DNA from: Rhodocyclaceae bacterium
GTDB taxonomy: Bacteria > Pseudomonadota > Gammaproteobacteria > Burkholderiales > Rhodocyclaceae
Reading direction: 5' to 3'
Assembly: GCA_016704145.1 (NCBI GenBank)
Contig: JADJAS010000001.1
Span: forward strand, 372,001 to 436,000
Length of the DNA stretch: 64,000 nucleotides
Part shown: one piece after another, positions 22,042 through 31,397 of the stretch
Position numbering within the stretch: the first letter of the stretch is position 1
Layout of the letters: each line of letters begins with the position of its first letter
Program-made: the position numbers and the translations under genes
Notes under the pieces: model-generated
Told to the model about the DNA's origin: nothing
Databases searched by the model: none
Seen by the model: the letters and a program-made list of their open reading frames with translations, nothing else

Positions 22042-23215
22042 GAATGTCCTCCTTGGTGGATACGGCACGGGACCCTGGTTCGTCCTTGTCCCACTGAAAC
22101 TGCTCGAACAACGGCGCCAGGCGGCGCCGAATCTCCTGGTCCTCGAGGCCGAATTCCGCAAGGCTATAGCGGTGCTCGGTCTCGTGTTTGCGGGCCCGGG
22201 CGGCTTCCGCTGCCAGGAATGCCCGGTACTCCGGCGTCATGGTCAGGCCGAGCTCGGCGTAAGCGGCCTCGATGGCGCTCCTGGGATCGGTGGTCAGCCG
22301 ACGGTAATCGATCGTCGCGCATGGCGTCCCCGGATGCCGCGCCAAGGCCTCGCGGGGATAGAGATAGGTCTCGTAGGACAGATCCGTCATCACCCGCGTC
22401 GACTTCTGGATGCGCTCCGCCGCGAGATTGCCCTGCATCTTCCAGCCGACGTGCAACAGCTTGAGCAGACTGGGGATGGTTTCGTAGGGATTGCGGTAAA
22501 GCACGACGAAGCGCGCGTCGGGGAACACTTCGAGCAGGGTCTCGACGCGACCGCTCCAGGTCGGATTCTTGCTCAGGTGAATCAGGCCGCGTCCGTTCAG
22601 GTAAAGCTGTCGACGCACACATTCCTTGTAGAAGCGCATCATGCGGCGCCGACTGGCCGGCGGGCGCTGGTCGACATGGAAGAAATCCAGCTCACCCATG
22701 TAGGGCAGCTTGGTCATCCAGAATCCGGACGCGCAGGAGTTGAACAGAATCAGGTCGTCTTCCTCGTGCATGGTCAGACCCATCTTGTGGATGTGCTGCG
22801 TGGGACCGAACTTGCGCTTCTCCCAGGTCTGTAGCCGACGCTCCAACCGGTGGCCGAACACCGTGCGATCCAGCCAGGCACCGAGCCGCACCAGCTTCTT
22901 CTGGATCAGCGACGGCAGCAGCAGCTCGTAGTACATGAAAGCCGAAAACCGCCGGTCGGCGCACATCAGCCGGTGCGCCAGCGTGGTGCCGCTGCGCGCA
23001 TGGCCGATGATGAACACCGGCGCCTTCACGCGCGTGAACCACAGGCCGGGGAAAAGGATGCCATCGAGCAGGAAACAGATCGCCGTGACCAGCACCCTGG
23101 CCGGAATGTGGATCAGCAACAGTCGATACAGTCCTCGTCGCTGGCGCGGATTTGGCTCCTGCGCCACCAGCCGCATCAGCTTGAGCCAGGTCGTGAAGTC
23201 GAAGTAATAGCGCAT
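22034..23215 (-). CDS. PAPS-dependent sulfotransferase family protein
   Basis: 393 aa from ATG 23215 (MRYYFDFTTWLKLMRLV). Seen: the 5'-phosphosulfate loop as FIIGHARSGTTLAHRLM, the 3'-phosphate-binding region RFVVLYRNPYETIPSLLKL, and a hydrophobic segment at about residues 31-50 (RVLVTAICFLLDGILF), so it may sit at the membrane. Such enzymes move sulfate from PAPS to hydroxyls of lipids or carbohydrates; the acceptor here is unknown. It starts 23 bp after the TetR stop, so regulator and enzyme are likely in one unit. Confidence 0.88.
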   Translation of the reverse strand: MRYYFDFTTWLKLMRLVAQEPNPRQRRGLYRLLLIHIPARVLVTAICFLLDGILFPGLWFTRVKAPVFIIGHARSGTTLAHRLMCADRRFSAFMYYELLLPSLIQKKLVRLGAWLDRTVFGHRLERRLQTWEKRKFGPTQHIHKMGLTMHEEDDLILFNSCASGFWMTKLPYMGELDFFHVDQRPPASRRRMMRFYKECVRRQLYLNGRGLIHLSKNPTWSGRVETLLEVFPDARFVVLYRNPYETIPSLLKLLHVGWKMQGNLAAERIQKSTRVMTDLSYETYLYPREALARHPGTPCATIDYRRLTTDPRSAIEAAYAELGLTMTPEYRAFLAAEAARARKHETEHRYSLAEFGLEDQEIRRRLAPLFEQFQWDKDEPGSRAVSTKEDIHA

Positions 23216-23238
23216 GGCAATCTCGTCGAGGGCCTCGG

Positions 23239-23934
23239 TCAGTGTGATTCCCCGGCACCGGCACGGGCGCGCGGGTGCTTCAGGTAAGCGAGGATCATGG
23301 CCAATAATTCCGCCGGAAAGGCATCGGACATGATCAGTTCCGGATCGCGATCCAGCGTCGCATGGATGCTTCCCTCGATGGCATTGGTCACCATGGTCGC
23401 CGCCAGCGAATAGTCGCGGACGGCAAGCGAGGCCTGGTGGTACTTGAGCGCCGCGGGCAGCCAATCGGTGGTGGTGAGTTTGCCGGGAAATTTCTCGACC
23501 ATGTATGCCTCGAAGTCGTAATGCCAGTGGATTTCGAGATAGAAGCCTCGTAGCTTGCGGTAGAGACGGCGCTGCCGCGCGACGTGCTCGTCGATGAAGA
23601 AACGCAGCGTTTCCTCGAGCGAAGTCTTGACCAGCGCCAGCGTCTCGGCATCGAAGCGCCCCAACTGGTCAAGTTCCGCGAGGAGCAATTCGTTGCAGAT
23701 GTCGGCGGCGATCGCGTGTTTGTCGGCATAGTACTGATACAGACTGCCGATGCTGATGCCCGCCACTTCGGCGATGCGATTGGTGGTGAGATGCGACAGG
23801 CCTTCCCGCTCGATGATCCGCAGGCAGGCCTGCCGGATCGCGGCGAGCGTCGCCTCGGCCCGGGCTTGGGTCGGATTGCGTCGGCGGGGCGCGTGGCGTC
23901 GGTTCATGGCTTGGCCATCAGTGGTTTTTTTCAT
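23239..23934 (-). CDS. TetR-family transcriptional regulator
   Basis: 231 aa. N-terminal basic arm (RRHAPRRRNPTQARAEATL) and TetR helix-turn-helix (LTTNRIAEVAGISIGSLYQYYADKHAIAADI). The C-terminal ligand domain is unrecognised. It is the first gene of the minus-strand cluster (TetR, sulfotransferase, DUF1214, SDR, SDR, then the disrupted DUF1254 gene) and probably represses it together with itself from the AT-rich 23935-24186 interval. Confidence 0.9.
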   Translation of the reverse strand: MKKTTDGQAMNRRHAPRRRNPTQARAEATLAAIRQACLRIIEREGLSHLTTNRIAEVAGISIGSLYQYYADKHAIAADICNELLLAELDQLGRFDAETLALVKTSLEETLRFFIDEHVARQRRLYRKLRGFYLEIHWHYDFEAYMVEKFPGKLTTTDWLPAALKYHQASLAVRDYSLAATMVTNAIEGSIHATLDRDPELIMSDAFPAELLAMILAYLKHPRARAGAGESH

Positions 23935-24186
23935 TTAATCGGAGCCGGCCTTTTCTGGCTACTCGCTTTTCGGCCATTCCCAATCTATCGCGACACGATG
24001 ATAAAAAACGATAATTCAATACTTTGCAAAAAAACGGTAAATTCTTTTTTCATATAACCTGAGTTTGCTCACATTCAGGGCCATCATACCTCGACCGCGC
24101 TAGCCGGACGAATGTCGACAAGCATCGGCCACTAGTCTGAATGAAGGTTGGTCTGCGCCATCGAGGCCAAGAAAATTCCAAGGATC
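23935..24186. other. AT-rich divergent intergenic region
   Basis: Separates tetR (minus) from the DUF2889 gene (plus). Positions ~24000-24060 are strikingly A/T-rich for this genome, with runs of A and T. It probably carries promoters and the TetR operator, but I could not pick a convincing palindrome. Confidence 0.4.
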
Positions 24187-25020
24187 ATGGAGAACTCAAG
24201 ACTCGACACGACTGCGGCAGGCAATGGAGCGCCCGCATCTCCCCGGGACGCCGAGATGATGACGCCATTTGCCGGGGCGGAGAACCCGCTGTACGGCACC
24301 GGCGTGTTCCGCCGCAAGGTGCGCCTGCAGCGCGACGCGGTCTCGATCCTGGCCGAACTGGAGGACTATGCCCACGGCTTCCGGCTGCGCATCGACCACG
24401 ACGGTGTCCGCGTCACCGCCATCGCTTCTGAAGCCCTGCGTATCCCCATGACGACCTGCAACGAAACGAACCGGCCGCTGCAACAACTGATCGGCTGTCC
24501 GCTCACGGTAGGTTGGGAAGAATTCCGTCGGAGACTGCCGCCCGCCGCCAACTGCACCCATCTCCAGGACTTGGCCTGGTGGTCCCTCGCCCACGCCCGC
24601 CGCGACACCGCCCGGTGCGAATACGAGATCGCCGTGACCGACGAAAGCGAAGCGCCATCCGAATGCTCGGTCTGGCGCAACGGCGAACTGGCGATCCGGC
24701 TGCAAGCGCGGTTGGGGACCGTCGTGGCGCCCGCCGCGATCGTGGGCAAGTCGATGATGCGCGGTTTTTCGGCCTGGGCGACCGCCCACTATCCCGAGCG
24801 GGATCACGAAGCCGCGGTGATGCTCCAGCGCGGCTACTTCGTCGCCCAGGCGCGCCGTCACGGCCGGAGGTCCGCCGATGAAATCCGCATCGCCGACTTC
24901 GAGAGCATGCGCGGCGCCTGCTACTCGTATGCCATCGGCGTGGTGGAACGCGCCCGCCTGACCGAGAACAGCGAGCGCGATTTCACGCACAGGCCGGACC
25001 TGCTCCTCGCCTTTCGCTAA
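24187..25020 (+). CDS. DUF2889 domain-containing protein
   Basis: 277 aa from ATG 24187 (MENSRLDTT), preceded by AAGGA. Contains the DUF2889 hallmarks: an N-terminal LEDYAHGFRLRIDHDG, then ETNRPLQQLIGCPL and the NCTHLQDLAWWSLAHA block. Function unknown; relatives are frequent beside steroid or terpenoid catabolism genes (inference from recollection). Divergent from the TetR cluster. Confidence 0.8.
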   Translation: MENSRLDTTAAGNGAPASPRDAEMMTPFAGAENPLYGTGVFRRKVRLQRDAVSILAELEDYAHGFRLRIDHDGVRVTAIASEALRIPMTTCNETNRPLQQLIGCPLTVGWEEFRRRLPPAANCTHLQDLAWWSLAHARRDTARCEYEIAVTDESEAPSECSVWRNGELAIRLQARLGTVVAPAAIVGKSMMRGFSAWATAHYPERDHEAAVMLQRGYFVAQARRHGRRSADEIRIADFESMRGACYSYAIGVVERARLTENSERDFTHRPDLLLAFR

Positions 25021-25108
25021 GCTACTTCAGGTCTCGTCCACCGACGTCGACGGCGGCGAGACACGCCACGCCGTTAGAATGCCTGCCCCGCGTCTTTTCG
25101 CCGCTTCC

Positions 25109-27085
25109 ATGAGCAAGACTTACGACGAATCCTCCTTCCGCGTCCTCAAGGGCCTCGAACCCGTACGCGAACGGCCGGGCATGTACACCCGCACCGACTC
25201 GCCCGCCCACATCGTCCAGGAAGTGATCGACAACGCCGCCGACGAGGCGCTGGCCGGGCAGGCCAAGCACATCCACGTGCTGCTGCATCGCGATGCCTCG
25301 GTGACCGTCACCGACAATGGTCGCGGCATCCCGGTCGGCCCGCATCCGGAAGAGAAGGTGCCGGTGGTGGTGCTGGCCTTCACCCGCCTGCACGCGGGTG
25401 GCAAGTTCGACAAGCGTTCGGGCAACAGCGCGTACGCTTTCTCCGGTGGCCTGCATGGGGTCGGTGTCTCGGTGACCAATGCGCTATCGACGCGCGTCGA
25501 GGTGGAAGTGCGGCGCGAGGGCAAAATCCACGCCGTCACATTCGCCGATGGCGGCGAAAAGGTCTCGAAGCTGGAAATCACGGGCGATTGCGGCCGGCAC
25601 ACCGGCACGCGCGTGCGCGTCTGGCCCGATCCGAAATATTTCGATTCACCCAGAGTGCCGCAGGCCGAACTGGAGCGCCTGCTGCGCTCGAAGGCCGTGC
25701 TGCTGCCGGGCGTATCGGTCATGCTCGACATCGAACAAGCCGACGGCGGCATGCTGTCGAAGACCTGGCGTTATCCCGACGGACTGGCCGGCTACCTCGC
25801 GGAAGTCGCCGCCGGCCAGGAAGCCGTGGCGCCCATCTACGCCGCCGAACAGTATGCCAGCGGCGAGGACGAGAGCTTCGCCGAAGGCGAAGGCGCCGCC
25901 TGGGCGCTGGGCTGGTTCACCGAGTCGCTGTCTTCAGAGTCCTACGTCAACCTGATTCCGACCGTCGCCGGCGGCACCCATGAATCCGGCCTGCGCGCCG
26001 GCGTCTTCGAGGCAATGAAGAGCTTCATCGAGCACCACGCGCTGCTGCCGCGCGGCGTGAAGCTCCAACAGGAAGATGTTTGCGGCCGCATGGCCTTCGT
26101 GCTGTCGGCGCGCATCCTCGACCCGCAGTTCCAGGGCCAGGTGAAGGAAAAGCTTAATTCGCGTGAAGCGGTGAAGCTGGTCGCCGGCATGGTGCGCGAT
26201 CCGCTGGAAATCTGGCTCAACGGCCACATCGAGGCCGGCAAGGCCATCGCCGAACTGTCGATCAAGCAGGCCCTGGCGCGCCAGAAGAATGCGCAGAAGG
26301 TCGAGAAGAAAAAGCAGTCCGGCGTCGCCGTGCTGCCGGGCAAGCTGACCGACTGTGAATCGACGGACATCGCCGAAAACGAACTTTTCCTGGTCGAGGG
26401 CGACTCGGCAGGCGGCTCGGCGAAGATGGCGCGCGACAAGGAAACCCAGGCGATTCTGCCGCTGCGCGGCAAGGTGCAGAACGCCTGGGAGATCGAGGCC
26501 GGCCGGCTGTTCGCCAATGCGGAAATCCACGATATCGCCGTCGCCCTCGGCGTCGATCCGCACGGTAGCGAAAGCGATGCCGATCTGTCCAACCTGCGAT
26601 ACGGCAAGGTGGTCATCATGTCCGATGCCGACGTCGACGGCGCGCATATCCAGACGCTTTTACTCACCCTCTTTTATCGCCACTTCCCGGCGCTGATCCG
26701 GCGCGGCCATGTGTACATCGCCCAGCCGCCGCTCTATCGCGTCGATGTGCCGGCATCCGGCAAGAAGCGGCCCGCCAAGCGGCTCTACGCGCTCGACGAA
26801 GGCGAACTGGAAGCGATCAGGGATCGCCTGGCCAAGGAAGGCTTCTCGCCCGACAAGATCGAAGTGGGCCGCTTCAAGGGCCTGGGCGAAATGAACCCCG
26901 AGCAGCTGCGCGAAACGGCCATGGCACCGGCGACGCGCCGTGTGCTGCCCGTGGTCGAGCGCGGCGACGAAGGCGCACGCGACGAGACGCTGAAACTTTT
27001 CAACCTCCTGATGGGCAAGGGCGAAGCCGCTGGCCGCCGGGCCTGGATGGAAAACAAGGGTCACCTTGCCGAGGCCGATGTATGA
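25109..27085 (+). CDS. parE: DNA topoisomerase IV subunit B
   Basis: GHKL ATPase subunit of topoisomerase IV, which decatenates chromosomes. 658 aa from ATG 25109 (MSKTYDESSFRVLKGLEPVRERPGMY is the conserved start region). Seen: DNAADEAL, DNGRGIPV, GGLHGVG, the TOPRIM motif LVEGDSAGGSA and DADVDGAHI. A TAGAAT box lies at 25075-25080. Its stop overlaps parC by ATGA. The ParE/ParC length and the absence of the GyrA-box repeat support topoisomerase IV over gyrase. Confidence 0.96.
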   Translation: MSKTYDESSFRVLKGLEPVRERPGMYTRTDSPAHIVQEVIDNAADEALAGQAKHIHVLLHRDASVTVTDNGRGIPVGPHPEEKVPVVVLAFTRLHAGGKFDKRSGNSAYAFSGGLHGVGVSVTNALSTRVEVEVRREGKIHAVTFADGGEKVSKLEITGDCGRHTGTRVRVWPDPKYFDSPRVPQAELERLLRSKAVLLPGVSVMLDIEQADGGMLSKTWRYPDGLAGYLAEVAAGQEAVAPIYAAEQYASGEDESFAEGEGAAWALGWFTESLSSESYVNLIPTVAGGTHESGLRAGVFEAMKSFIEHHALLPRGVKLQQEDVCGRMAFVLSARILDPQFQGQVKEKLNSREAVKLVAGMVRDPLEIWLNGHIEAGKAIAELSIKQALARQKNAQKVEKKKQSGVAVLPGKLTDCESTDIAENELFLVEGDSAGGSAKMARDKETQAILPLRGKVQNAWEIEAGRLFANAEIHDIAVALGVDPHGSESDADLSNLRYGKVVIMSDADVDGAHIQTLLLTLFYRHFPALIRRGHVYIAQPPLYRVDVPASGKKRPAKRLYALDEGELEAIRDRLAKEGFSPDKIEVGRFKGLGEMNPEQLRETAMAPATRRVLPVVERGDEGARDETLKLFNLLMGKGEAAGRRAWMENKGHLAEADV

Positions 27086-29436
27086 GCAACGAAACGCCTG
27101 ATCTCTTCGATCAACCGAACGATAGCCCGCCTCCGGGTGGCGGACCACCATCACTGACTTTCGATGACGGCAGTGCGCTGCCGCTCGACCGCTATGCCGA
27201 GCAGGCCTATCTTTCCTACGCGATGAGCGTGGTGCGCTCGCGCGCCCTGCCGCAGGTCGAGGATGGCCTCAAACCGGTGCAGCGGCGCATCCTCTTCGCC
27301 ATGAACGAGATGCGCCTGGCCGCCACCGCCAAGCATGTGAAGTCGGCGCGCGTGGTCGGCGACGTGATCGGCAAGTACCACCCGCACGGTGATTCCAGCG
27401 TGTATGACGCCATGGTGCGCGTCGCGCAGGACTTTTCGCTGCGCTATCCGCTGGTCGACGGCCAGGGCAACTTCGGCTCGCGCGACGGCGACGGCGCCGC
27501 GGCGATGCGCTACACCGAATGCCGGTTGACGCCGATCGCCGAGCTGCTGCTGGCCGAAATCGACCGCGGCACGGTCGACTTCGTCGCCAACTACGACGGC
27601 ACCATGCGCGAGCCGCAACTGATGCCGGCCCGGCTGCCTTTTGTGTTGCTCAATGGCGCCTCGGGCATCGCGGTCGGCATGGCCACCGAGATTCCGCCGC
27701 ACAACCTGCGCGAAGTCGCCGAAGCGGTGAAGCTGCTGATCCGCAAACCGGAAGCGGCGCTGGAGGAAGTGCTACCGCTGCTGCCCGGGCCGGACTTCCC
27801 GGGCGGCGGCCAGATCATTTCCTCGCCGGGCGACATCCGCGACGCCTATGCGAGCGGGCGCGGCAGCGTGCGCATGCGCGCGCGCTGGCGCATCGAGGAT
27901 CTCGCCCGCGGCCAGTGGCGCGTGATCATCGAGGAGTTGCCGCACGGCGTCTCGACCGCGAACGTGCTCTCGGAAATCGAGGCCATCACCAACCCGCAGC
28001 CGCGCGCAGGCAAGAAGGACGTCTCGCAGGAACAGAAGAACCTCAAGCAGGTAATGCTCGGTGTACTCGATTCCGTGCGCGACGAATCGAGCGACAAGGC
28101 GCCGGTGCGCATCGTGCTGGAGCCGCGCACGAGCAAGATCCCGCAGGACGAGTTCATGGCAACGCTGCTGGCACAAACCAGCCTGGAAGCGAATGTCTCG
28201 ATCAACCTGACCATGATTGGCCGCAATGGCAGGCCGGCGCAAAAGCCGCTGCTAAGCATCCTGCGCGAATGGATCGACTTCCGGCATGTCACCGTCGAGC
28301 GGCGCTCGGCGCACCGCCTCGACGAGGTGCAGCGCCGCCTGCACATCCTCGAAGGCCGGCTGGCGGTGTTCCTCCAGATCGACAAGGTGATCCGCTGCAT
28401 CCGCGAATCGGACGAGCCCAAGGCCGACCTGATGGCCAAGTTCAAGCTCACCGAGATACAAGCCGAGGACATCCTCGAAATCCGCCTGCGTCAGCTGGCG
28501 CGGCTGGAAGGCATCAGGATCGAGAAGGAGCGCGGCGAACTGGGCGAAGAGGAAGCGGGCCTCAGGAAGATTCTCGGCGACCGCAAGGAGCTCACCAAGC
28601 TCGTGGTCAAGGAAATCACCGAAGACGCGAAGAAATTCGGCGACGACCGCAGGACATTAATCGAGGCCGAGGCGGCCACAGCGACCGCCGAAGTGGCGAT
28701 CCCCGACGAACCCGTCACTGTCATCGTTTCGCAGAACGGCTGGGTGCGCGCACGCCAGGGCCATGACATCGATCCGAACACCATTTCGTACAAGGCCGGC
28801 GACTATCCGTTCCTCGTGGCGGAGTCGCGCACGGTCTGGCCGCTGGTCATCATCGACACGCTCGGCCGCGCCTACAGCGTGCGGGTGTCGGATCTTCCGG
28901 GCGGCCGTGGCGACGGCGTGCCGCTGGCGACCCTGATCGAATTCCAGGACGGCGCCAAGCTCGCGCAGGCGCTGACGGACACGCCCGAGGCGCAGTACGT
29001 GTTCGCCGGCTCGGGCGGTTACGGCTTCATCGCCAGCATCGCCGATCTCGTCTCACGCAACCGCGCTGGCAAGGCCTTCATGTCGCTCGACAAGGGCGAG
29101 AAGCCCATCAGGCCGGCAAAAGTCAGCCGTGGCGACACGCCACTGTCGCTGGCTGCGATTTCGCAAAGCGGCCGACTGCTGGTCTTCACGCTCGATGAAT
29201 TGAAGGTCATGGCCAAGGGACGCGGCCTGATCATCCAGGACATCGACGCCAAGGACACGCTGGCCGGCGTCGCCGTCGGCACGACGGCGTTCGTGGTAGT
29301 CGGTACCGGGCGAGGCGGCAAGACGGTCGAGGTGCGCATCGCCGGCAAGGAACTGGAAGCCGCTCGCGGCACTCGCGCCCGCAAGGGTCAGCTGATCCAG
29401 TCCAAGATCAAGCCGACTAGCATCGATCCCCGCTGA
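27082..29436 (+). CDS. parC: DNA topoisomerase IV subunit A
   Basis: Breakage-reunion subunit, 784 aa. Seen: YAMSVVRSRALPQVEDGLKP, quinolone-region HPHGDSSVYDAMVRVAQ, and the catalytic tyrosine in AMRYTECRL. The C-terminal beta-pinwheel blades follow residue ~500. Two dispersed motif copies lie inside: an antisense, imperfect copy in the N-terminal G/P-rich lead (GGPPSLTFDD) and a perfect sense copy in a pinwheel blade (AKVSRGDTP). Converges on and overlaps the AraC gene by 20 bp. Confidence 0.97.
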   Translation: MSNETPDLFDQPNDSPPPGGGPPSLTFDDGSALPLDRYAEQAYLSYAMSVVRSRALPQVEDGLKPVQRRILFAMNEMRLAATAKHVKSARVVGDVIGKYHPHGDSSVYDAMVRVAQDFSLRYPLVDGQGNFGSRDGDGAAAMRYTECRLTPIAELLLAEIDRGTVDFVANYDGTMREPQLMPARLPFVLLNGASGIAVGMATEIPPHNLREVAEAVKLLIRKPEAALEEVLPLLPGPDFPGGGQIISSPGDIRDAYASGRGSVRMRARWRIEDLARGQWRVIIEELPHGVSTANVLSEIEAITNPQPRAGKKDVSQEQKNLKQVMLGVLDSVRDESSDKAPVRIVLEPRTSKIPQDEFMATLLAQTSLEANVSINLTMIGRNGRPAQKPLLSILREWIDFRHVTVERRSAHRLDEVQRRLHILEGRLAVFLQIDKVIRCIRESDEPKADLMAKFKLTEIQAEDILEIRLRQLARLEGIRIEKERGELGEEEAGLRKILGDRKELTKLVVKEITEDAKKFGDDRRTLIEAEAATATAEVAIPDEPVTVIVSQNGWVRARQGHDIDPNTISYKAGDYPFLVAESRTVWPLVIIDTLGRAYSVRVSDLPGGRGDGVPLATLIEFQDGAKLAQALTDTPEAQYVFAGSGGYGFIASIADLVSRNRAGKAFMSLDKGEKPIRPAKVSRGDTPLSLAAISQSGRLLVFTLDELKVMAKGRGLIIQDIDAKDTLAGVAVGTTAFVVVGTGRGGKTVEVRIAGKELEAARGTRARKGQLIQSKIKPTSIDPR
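27139..27161 (-). repeat. Dispersed motif, copy 6 (in parC, imperfect)
   Basis: Minus-strand AAAGTCAG core, then TGATGGTGGTCCGCC; the second half is diverged. Antisense to parC. Confidence 0.5.
29119..29141 (+). repeat. Dispersed 23-bp motif, copy 7 (in parC)
   Basis: AAAGTCAG core then CCGTGGCGACACGCC, the consensus form, read K-V-S-R-G-D-T-P in parC. Confidence 0.9.
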
Positions 29437-30364
29437 TTCCAGACGTCGCGCGGAATTCGCGCGGGGACAGACCATAGCGCGTTCGGAAAACGCGGCTGAA
29501 GTGCGACATGTCGTTGAAGCCCCACCCGAAGGCAATTTCCGTAATCGAGCACGACCGGCCCGCCTTCGACTGCAGTGCTTCGTGGCAGCGTTCCAGCCGC
29601 CGTTCGAGCAGGTAGCGTGAAAAACTCCGACCGGTATCGCGCATCAGCACGTGGACATAGCGTGTTGAGACATGGCACGCTGTGGCGGCCTTGCCGACGT
29701 CGAACCGCGGGTCGCCCAGGTGGTCATGAATGCAGTGCAACAGCCGGCGTCGATGCGATTCGGCGCCCCCACCAGCCGCGCATTCCTCATCCATCGTGGC
29801 ACCGAACAAGTTAGCCACCATGCGCGCCAGCATATTCGCCATGTCCGGCATGGCAGCATCCAATTCCAGATGGCGTCGCCAGACGGAGTTGGCAAACTCC
29901 CAGACAACGGCTGCCAATCCTGCATCCGCTGCCACCGGCCGCACGCAGGCCTCGGTGGGATCGAGGAGATAGCCATCGAGCATCCTCTTGGGCAGCCGCA
30001 CATTGAGAAGCCGACCGCCAGCCGCCAGCTCCCGCCAATGCGGAACATGACTATCAAGCAGGCAAACGGTGCGCGGCCCCGCCCCGTACTCGCGATCATA
30101 TTGGCCAACGCGAAACTCACCGGCGAGTTGCAGTGGCAAGTAGTAGCAGTCCGGCCCATCGCGCGCGGGCAGATCAACGCGAATACCAAGACAAGTTGCC
30201 GAGGAAATTTCGGCAAATTCCACGTCGCCACGCTGCCAGGATCGGTAACGGGTTCGAAAACCGGCGTTCGGCGCAGCGATGTCGACGCCGGGATAGCGCC
30301 TAGCCATGAAGTCGCGCCATGCACCCAGGTCTTGCCATTCGAAATCAGCCGTAACGCCCGACAT
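29417..30364 (-). CDS. AraC-family transcriptional regulator
   Basis: 315 aa from ATG 30364 (MSGVTADFEWQDLGAW). N-terminal AraC-binding-like domain (residues ~1-190), then two helix-turn-helix units (FDVGKAATACHVSTRYVHVLM and SITEIAFGWGFNDMSHFSRVFR) and the C-terminal YGLSPREFR. Its target is unknown. The next gene upstream on the same strand, a VOC protein, is 75 bp away and may be divergently or jointly controlled. Confidence 0.88.
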   Translation of the reverse strand: MSGVTADFEWQDLGAWRDFMARRYPGVDIAAPNAGFRTRYRSWQRGDVEFAEISSATCLGIRVDLPARDGPDCYYLPLQLAGEFRVGQYDREYGAGPRTVCLLDSHVPHWRELAAGGRLLNVRLPKRMLDGYLLDPTEACVRPVAADAGLAAVVWEFANSVWRRHLELDAAMPDMANMLARMVANLFGATMDEECAAGGGAESHRRRLLHCIHDHLGDPRFDVGKAATACHVSTRYVHVLMRDTGRSFSRYLLERRLERCHEALQSKAGRSCSITEIAFGWGFNDMSHFSRVFRTRYGLSPREFRATSGISGDRC

Positions 30365-30438
30365 CGCGCCCCTACCCATCCGCGCCTCCGCTCTTCCGAA
30401 TGAACCGCGGAGCGGATTATGGCAGACGCCGAAGCGCC

Positions 30439-30891
30439 CTACTTCGCCTTCGGATCGATGCGGGCCAGGCAAACCGAGAAGCCGCAGCGCTCGGCCGTGG
30501 CCAGCACAAACTCTTGGTAGCGGGAAAAGTGTCCGCCCAGGTGCCGGTCGATCTCTTCCTGCGTGTAATCGAGCGCATGGCTGCACCCATAGCCGTGGGC
30601 GGCGGCGCCTGCCATCGCCGCATCGCCATCGTCCACACCGAAGAACACGCTCATGATGCCTTCGCCCCGTGTCGCCAGAAATTGCGATATCGCGCTATCC
30701 CGTTCGCGACCGGGCATGGGTGCGCACAACTCGATGCCAGCATCCCAGGCGATGGCCACCTGTATGCCGAAAGGTTCCCCGGTCCAATGGGCATCCTCAA
30801 ACGTCGCCCCCAGCATGTCGGCATAAAGCCGCTTTGCCGACTCCAAGTTTTTCACCGCGATCATGATTCGATCAACCCCGCGCAATCCCAT
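30439..30891 (-). CDS. VOC (glyoxalase/bleomycin-resistance) family protein
   Basis: 150 aa. Vicinal-oxygen-chelate fold suggested by the N-terminal VDRIMIAVKNLESAKRLYADMLGATF, the glutamate of IELCAPMPG and the repeated beta-alpha-beta-beta-beta half beginning GIMSVFFGVDD. Resembles epimerase/dioxygenase-like members; the metal ligands expected at the N-terminal His are replaced (D-R-I-M-I), so catalysis is uncertain. Substrate unknown. Confidence 0.75.
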   Translation of the reverse strand: MGLRGVDRIMIAVKNLESAKRLYADMLGATFEDAHWTGEPFGIQVAIAWDAGIELCAPMPGRERDSAISQFLATRGEGIMSVFFGVDDGDAAMAGAAAHGYGCSHALDYTQEEIDRHLGGHFSRYQEFVLATAERCGFSVCLARIDPKAK

Positions 30892-30914
30892 AGTCGTAGC
30901 CTCCAGTCGATTTC

Positions 30915-30941
30915 CCGCCTTGCCGGCACCCCGCCGGCAAG
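30915..30941. repeat. Perfect inverted repeat upstream of the VOC gene
   Basis: GCCTTGCCGGC, five-base loop ACCCC, GCCGGCAAGGC: an 11-bp perfect stem with no T-run on either side. It lies 24 bp upstream of the VOC start and could be an operator or an RNA hairpin. The 30942-31115 remainder shows no gene. Confidence 0.6.
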
Positions 30942-31087
30942 GCCATTATCGATCGCGGAAAAAAGAATTCTTGACCGGACGCGCACCCGCCTGACTCGGC
31001 GCGCACACTGTCAAAATCGCCTGAATATTGCTTTCACGCCTGCCCTGACATTATTTCCGTAGCAAAGAACGAAGGAAGGGACAGCAA

Positions 31088-31110
31088 AAAGTCGGCGCTG
31101 GCGGAACGGC
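31088..31110 (+). repeat. Dispersed motif, decayed copy (intergenic)
   Basis: AAAGTCGG then CGCTGGCGGAACGGC; close to the decayed copy in carB (8526-8548). Lies just 3' of the yafQ-like toxin gene. Confidence 0.45.
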
Positions 31111-31115
31111 GGTTA

Positions 31116-31397
31116 TCAGCCGAATAACTCGCTGTGCGAACCGAGGCGGGCCAGGGTCAGCACATCGTCGCCGACCTTGCGATAGATCAGCAGCAAGTCA
31201 GGCTTGATGTGACATTCGCGGTAGCCAATCCAGTCGCCGGTCAGATCATGATCGCGGTGACGCGGCTCCAGCGGTTGGTCGGTCGCCAGTGCTTTGAGCA
31301 CCGGCACCAAATCCTTATCGAGGGTCGTGCAGTGTTGGCCTTTTGCTTCGCGCTTGTAGTCGCGTTTAAACGAACCGGGGCGATCAATCGTCCGCAT
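31116..31397 (-). CDS. YafQ-family (RelE/ParE superfamily) toxin
   Basis: 93 aa. Ribosome-dependent mRNA interferase of a type II toxin-antitoxin pair (family knowledge). Seen: N-terminal SFKRDYKREAKGQH, LEPRHRDHDLTGDWIGYRECHI and the C-terminal LLIYRKVGDDVLTLARLGSHSELFG; the histidines of HRDHDLTG and SHSELF match YafQ catalytic positions. It overlaps the antitoxin gene upstream by 14 bp, typical of a co-translated pair. Confidence 0.92.
   Translation of the reverse strand: MRTIDRPGSFKRDYKREAKGQHCTTLDKDLVPVLKALATDQPLEPRHRDHDLTGDWIGYRECHIKPDLLLIYRKVGDDVLTLARLGSHSELFG

Noticed and set aside
23215..23464. Long N-terminal extension of the sulfotransferase
   Set aside because: It runs through the tetR coding region in another frame and has no protein-like pattern.
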